A stretch of 8,351 bases of DNA from Vulcanimicrobiota bacterium (GTDB lineage Bacteria > Vulcanimicrobiota > Vulcanimicrobiia > Vulcanimicrobiales > Vulcanimicrobiaceae), in NCBI GenBank assembly GCA_030038335.1, contig JASHPC010000146.1, positions 1 to 8,351 of the forward strand. The letters run 5' to 3'. How positions within the stretch are numbered: position 1 is the stretch's first letter; each line of letters begins with the position of its first letter. Positions 6,171 through 8,351 of the stretch are shown here, one piece after another. A program made the translations under genes and the position numbers. The notes under the pieces were generated by a model. It was not told the origin of the DNA and made no database searches. It saw nothing but the letters and a program-made list of their open reading frames with translations.

Positions 6171-6311
6171 CTAGCGGTATGAAACGAGGGCGATTGCCCA
6201 GCCAGCGGTAGTACGCGTTCGCACGAGATATCCGTCCGACGTGCGGTCGTATACTTGGTAGCCTGCGCGGAGCGCGTCAGCGAGCGACTTGAAGACCATG
6301 ATGCCTGCCAC
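6171..6311 (-). CDS. Small 46-residue protein of unknown function
   Basis: This short leftward frame starts with GTG at 6311 and ends with TAG at 6171-6173. The product is MAGIMVFKSLADALRAGY, then QVYDRTSDGYLVRTRTTAG, then WAIALVSYR. A textbook ribosome-binding site, AAAAGGAGGG (complement of 6320-6329), sits 8 bases upstream of the GTG, and a plausible sigma-70-type promoter lies just beyond, so expression is well supported. An internal ATG at 6299 would give 42 residues but lacks that spacing. The sequence has a predicted amphipathic helix (SLADALRAGY) followed by two or three beta strands (YQVYDRT, GYLVRTRT, GWAIALVSY), suggesting a tiny alpha-beta fold. No family is recognised. It lies alone between the terminator of the membrane protein gene and the divergent pyr operon. 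Confidence 0.7.
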   Translation of the reverse strand: MAGIMVFKSLADALRAGYQVYDRTSDGYLVRTRTTAGWAIALVSYR

Positions 6312-6335
6312 GTTCCGTTCCCTCCTTTTCAACTG

Positions 6336-6364
6336 CCTATACCGTATAACGGCCGGTTATGCAA
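6336..6364 (-). promoter_or_regulatory. Probable sigma-70-type promoter for the 46-residue gene
   Basis: On the minus strand, TTGCAT (complement of 6359-6364) and TATAGG (complement of 6336-6341) are spaced by 17 bases. The -35 shares its TTG and the -10 its TATA with the consensus. Transcription would start roughly 7 bases past the -10, at the ribosome-binding site region, giving a short leader. On the plus strand TATAAC (6345-6350) overlaps and could serve as a -10 for the pyr genes, but no good -35 accompanies it. Confidence 0.45.
6346..6360. repeat. Inverted repeat inside the promoter spacer (operator candidate)
   Basis: ATAAC (6346-6350) and GTTAT (6356-6360) are perfect inverted arms around GGCCG. 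The dyad lies entirely between the predicted -35 and -10 of the 46-residue gene and over the TATAAC that could serve the pyr operon. A repressor bound here could block both directions. The arms are only five bases, so chance cannot be excluded. Confidence 0.35.
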
Positions 6365-6378
6365 GAGAGTTCAGCCGC

Positions 6379-6400
6379 ATTTCACGGACTTTTGTGAAAT
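6379..6400. repeat. Inverted repeat just upstream of pyrK
   Basis: ATTTCAC (6379-6385) and GTGAAAT (6394-6400) are perfect 7-base inverted arms with an 8-base spacer. The repeat is followed within four bases by the pyrK ribosome-binding site GGAG (6404-6407). It could be a DNA operator or an mRNA hairpin in the pyr leader. It lacks a GC-rich stem and T tract, so it is not a terminator, and no PyrR-binding motif was recognised. Confidence 0.4.
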
Positions 6401-6418
6401 TTTGGAGAAGCCGACGTT

Positions 6419-7228
6419 ATGGCCGTGTCTGCTTCGCGCGTGCATGAGACGCGCGTCGTTGCTCGCATTGAGGCGACCGCAGGCGTGGTCGTTCTTCGCA
6501 TGCAGGCACCGGAGCTGGCAGCGATCGCTCGGCCGGGACAGTTCGTCATGGCGATCCCGCCAGGCGAAGCGAGCGCAGCGGTTGCTCTAGGACTCTACGA
6601 CGCCGACGCCGAGAGCGTGAGCCTGCTCTTCTTCGTGGCTGGTAAGCGTACAAAAGTGCTCGCAGCGTTACGACCCGGTGAACCACTCGTTTTACTCGGG
6701 CCGCTCGGAAATGGATTCGACCTGCGCGACGCGCCGAAGGACGTTGCGATCGTCGCCGGCGGCGTCGGCATTGCGTCGGTACTGCTCGCGGCGCTCGAGC
6801 TTCTTCGCGCTGGCGCGCGCGTCAGGTTGTTCTACGGCGCGCGCACAGCGCGCTTGCTCGTCGAGCGCGAGCGTTTCGCGAGCGCAGGCTGTGAGATCGT
6901 GCTTGCAACCGACGACGGCACTGCAGGCCTGCGTGGTTTCGTTACCGATGCTCTCGCGAGCGCGCACATGCCGGCGCTCATCCTCGCGTGCGGTCCGACG
7001 CCGATGCTGCGTGCGACGGCGACGATAGCGGCGAGTGCGAACGTACCCGCGCAGCTCGCGCTCGAAGAGACGTTTGCGTGCGGCGTCGGCGGGTGCTGGG
7101 GTTGTGTCGTTCCGCTCGTGCAGGAGAGCGCACAGGCTCCGCATTTTCCGAAGACGCGCGACGGCATCGTGCGCGCTCGCATCTGCGCCGAAGGGCCAGT
7201 ATTCTCGGCGTCGGAGCTGCGATGGTGA
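6419..7228 (+). CDS. pyrK: Dihydroorotate dehydrogenase B, electron transfer subunit (PyrK)
   Basis: A 269-residue iron-sulfur flavoprotein that passes electrons from dihydroorotate oxidation in PyrD to NAD+ in class 1B enzymes. The N-terminal FAD-binding barrel (about 5-100) is followed by an NAD-binding Rossmann-like part with IVAGGVGIAS (111-120) and ACGPTPML (190-197). The C-terminal [2Fe-2S] site has all four cysteines, C221, C226, C229 (CGVGGCWGC) and C256 (ICAEGPVF), in family spacing. Length fits the family (about 250-270). The RPxS flavin motif expected near residues 54-59 is missing; the region reads AAVALGLYDAD. The ATG at 6419 has GGAG 11 bases upstream. The stop overlaps pyrD by seven bases, and the genes pyrK-pyrD-pyrF form an operon of UMP synthesis. 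The family call is strong because of the adjacent class 1 PyrD. Confidence 0.93.
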   Translation: MAVSASRVHETRVVARIEATAGVVVLRMQAPELAAIARPGQFVMAIPPGEASAAVALGLYDADAESVSLLFFVAGKRTKVLAALRPGEPLVLLGPLGNGFDLRDAPKDVAIVAGGVGIASVLLAALELLRAGARVRLFYGARTARLLVERERFASAGCEIVLATDDGTAGLRGFVTDALASAHMPALILACGPTPMLRATATIAASANVPAQLALEETFACGVGGCWGCVVPLVQESAQAPHFPKTRDGIVRARICAEGPVFSASELRW

Positions 7229-8184
7229 GGCCGCCGGTCGATCTCTCTGTTAACGTTGGCGGTCTCGCGCTACGCTACCCGACGCTCATGGGCAGCGGAT
7301 GCTACGGAACGGGTGCCGAGTTCGCACCGTTTGCAGACTTGTCGCGCATCGGCGCGATCGTCCTCAAGAGCGCAACGCTCGCTCCACGACTCGGGAACGC
7401 GATGCCGCGTCTCGTGCATACGCCTGCCGGGCTCCTCAATGCGATCGGACTGCAGAACCCTGGCATTGATTGGCTCGTCGAGCACGAGATAGCCGCACTC
7501 GGCGGTATGCCCTGCCCGATTGTCGGAAGCGCGGCGGGATTCTCCGTCGACGAGTACGCGCAGGTCTGTGGCCGTCTCGATGCGTCTCCGGAGATTTCGG
7601 CGATCGAGCTCAATATCTCGTGCCCGAACGTGGCGAGCGAGGGTGAAACGTTCGCATGCGATGCTAATCTCACCGCGTCGGTCGTGCGCGCGGCTCGCGC
7701 GGCGACGCGCAAGCCGCTCATCGTGAAGCTCTCGCCGAACGTCACGGACATTGCCGCGATCGCGCGAGAAGCCGAGCGCGCGGGAGCTGACGCACTCGCC
7801 GTCGTCAATACCGTGCGAGGAATGGCAATCGACGTCGAGCGATGGGAACCTCGTCTCGGAAACGTTGCGGGCGGGCTCTCCGGTCCTGCGATAAGGCCGA
7901 TTGCGGTGCTGGCCGTCTATGAAGTCGCGCGCGCGGTGCGGATCCCGATCGTCGGACAAGGCGGCATCGCGAACGCTTCGGACGCGCTCGAGTTCATTCT
8001 TGCGGGGGCGAGCGCCGTCGGAATCGGTACTGCGAACTTTCTCGATCCTCGCGTTCCCGAGCGCATCGCCGTCGAGCTGGCGGAGTATCTTGCGTCGCGA
8101 AATCTGCGCGCGATCTCCGAGATCGTCGGACGCGCGAACGCGGGTTTCGCGACTCCGGAGCAGCGCGAGGGCGACGCGGGATGA
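7222..8184 (+). CDS. pyrD: Dihydroorotate dehydrogenase B, catalytic subunit (PyrD, class 1B)
   Basis: A 320-residue FMN enzyme that oxidises dihydroorotate to orotate. Class 1 features: K49 in IVLKSATL, substrate-loop LLNAIGLQNPG (71-81), the catalytic cysteine C134 in IELNISCPNV (class 1 uses Cys, class 2 Ser), K169 in IVKLSPNVTD, N196 in AVVNTVRGM, phosphate-binding GQGGI (245-249) and GIGTANF. Neighbouring pyrK identifies it as the NAD-linked 1B form, which works as a PyrD2-PyrK2 tetramer in the cytoplasm. The ATG at 7222 is used; a GTG at 7225 in the same frame would remove one residue and give a GTGA overlap with the pyrK stop. The frame is open far upstream inside pyrK, but that extension is not coding. 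Its TGA overlaps the pyrF start as ATGA. Confidence 0.96.
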   Translation: MVRPPVDLSVNVGGLALRYPTLMGSGCYGTGAEFAPFADLSRIGAIVLKSATLAPRLGNAMPRLVHTPAGLLNAIGLQNPGIDWLVEHEIAALGGMPCPIVGSAAGFSVDEYAQVCGRLDASPEISAIELNISCPNVASEGETFACDANLTASVVRAARAATRKPLIVKLSPNVTDIAAIAREAERAGADALAVVNTVRGMAIDVERWEPRLGNVAGGLSGPAIRPIAVLAVYEVARAVRIPIVGQGGIANASDALEFILAGASAVGIGTANFLDPRVPERIAVELAEYLASRNLRAISEIVGRANAGFATPEQREGDAG

Positions 8185-8351
8185 GCCGGTTGGTCGTGGC
8201 GCTCGACGTTCCCACCGCCAACGAGGCAGAGCGCATCGTCGACGAGCTCTACGAGTTCGACCTCTTCTTTAAAATCGGTCTCGAGCCGCTCTTCGCGTAC
8301 GGAGATCGCATCCTGCGCTACTGCGAAGCGCGCGACGTACGCTGCTGCGTC
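8181..8351 (+). CDS. pyrF: Orotidine 5'-phosphate decarboxylase (PyrF), 5' part only
   Basis: The first 57 residues are present and the frame runs off the window. The start LVVALDVPT contains the family's first conserved aspartate (D9), and DLFFKIGLEPLF carries the substrate-contacting lysine K31, both typical of class I orotidine 5'-phosphate decarboxylases. The enzyme converts OMP to UMP, the last step of de novo pyrimidine synthesis. The catalytic DxKxxD segment expected shortly after residue 57 is beyond the edge. ATG at 8181 overlaps the pyrD stop by four bases, implying translational coupling. Confidence 0.92.
   Translation, partial: MSRLVVALDVPTANEAERIVDELYEFDLFFKIGLEPLFAYGDRILRYCEARDVRCCV

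Noticed and set aside
6255..6590. A 111-codon plus-strand frame across the intergenic region and the start of pyrK
   Set aside because: It lies opposite the 46-residue gene and out of frame with pyrK, has no ribosome-binding site, and has no protein-like pattern.
6988..7221. An N-terminal extension of the pyrD frame by 78 codons
   Set aside because: It lies inside the [2Fe-2S] region of pyrK in another frame and is Arg/Ala/Asp-rich; ATG 7222 gives the normal class 1B N-terminus.
1..8351. A hidden defence system, mobile element, CRISPR array or tRNA
   Set aside because: No transposase, integrase, nuclease, toxin-antitoxin pair, spaced direct repeats or cloverleaf was seen; apart from the sigma/kinase operon the genes are metabolic or regulatory genes of a kind expected in a stable chromosome.

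Overview
The window comes from a GC-rich bacterial chromosome with mostly short intergenic gaps, many overlapping start/stop codons, and frequent GTG or TTG starts. The upstream gene fragment looks like the end of an outer-membrane beta-barrel protein and is followed by a PiuC/YbiX-type dioxygenase, which points to a diderm bacterium. The overall style (G+C-rich codons, DUF4097-like adhesin domains, short genes with little N-terminal leader) fits an uncultured lineage such as Candidatus Eremiobacterota (WPS-2), but that placement is inference; no rRNA or marker phylogeny is available here.

Layout. (1) Positions 1-1552, plus strand: the last 17 codons of an upstream gene, then a PiuC/YbiX-family Fe(II)/2-oxoglutarate dioxygenase (57-734), then a metallo-beta-lactamase-fold hydrolase (758-1552, GTG start). 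(2) Positions 1401-about 5514, minus strand: one tightly packed regulatory operon read leftward, made of an ECF sigma factor, a small two-helix membrane protein that is probably its anti-sigma factor, an OmpR/PhoB-type response regulator, and a sensor histidine kinase. (3) Positions 5616-6122, plus strand: a small integral membrane protein (DUF6249-like) with a strong intrinsic terminator over its stop codon. (4) Positions 6132-6418: a short region carrying a 46-codon gene on the minus strand (6171-6311, absent from ordinary ORF lists because it is short and starts with GTG), its promoter, and two inverted repeats. (5) Positions 6419-8351, plus strand: pyrK-pyrD-pyrF, the last three-gene stretch of de novo UMP synthesis, with 7-base and 4-base gene overlaps; pyrF runs off the window.

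The most unusual object is the histidine kinase. After a complete and well-conserved kinase (HAMP, HisKA, HATPase_c) the same reading frame continues without a stop through a hydrophobic segment that ends in a signal-peptide-like cleavage region, into about 290 residues of beta-rich, DUF4097/Toastrack-like adhesin sequence predicted to lie outside the cytoplasm. The frame then runs about 50 codons into the 3' end of the convergent MBL gene. This is either a new sensor-kinase architecture (kinase core flanked by two extracytoplasmic modules) or two adjacent genes fused by loss of a stop. Together with the sigma/anti-sigma pair in the same operon it suggests one envelope-monitoring module with two signal outputs.

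Other points of note: PyrK has all four [2Fe-2S] cysteines but lacks the usual RPxS flavin-binding motif; the MBL protein has a Cys where most relatives have the bridging Asp; and the regulatory spacers contain several perfect inverted repeats placed like operators. No tRNA, rRNA, CRISPR array, insertion sequence or integrase was seen.
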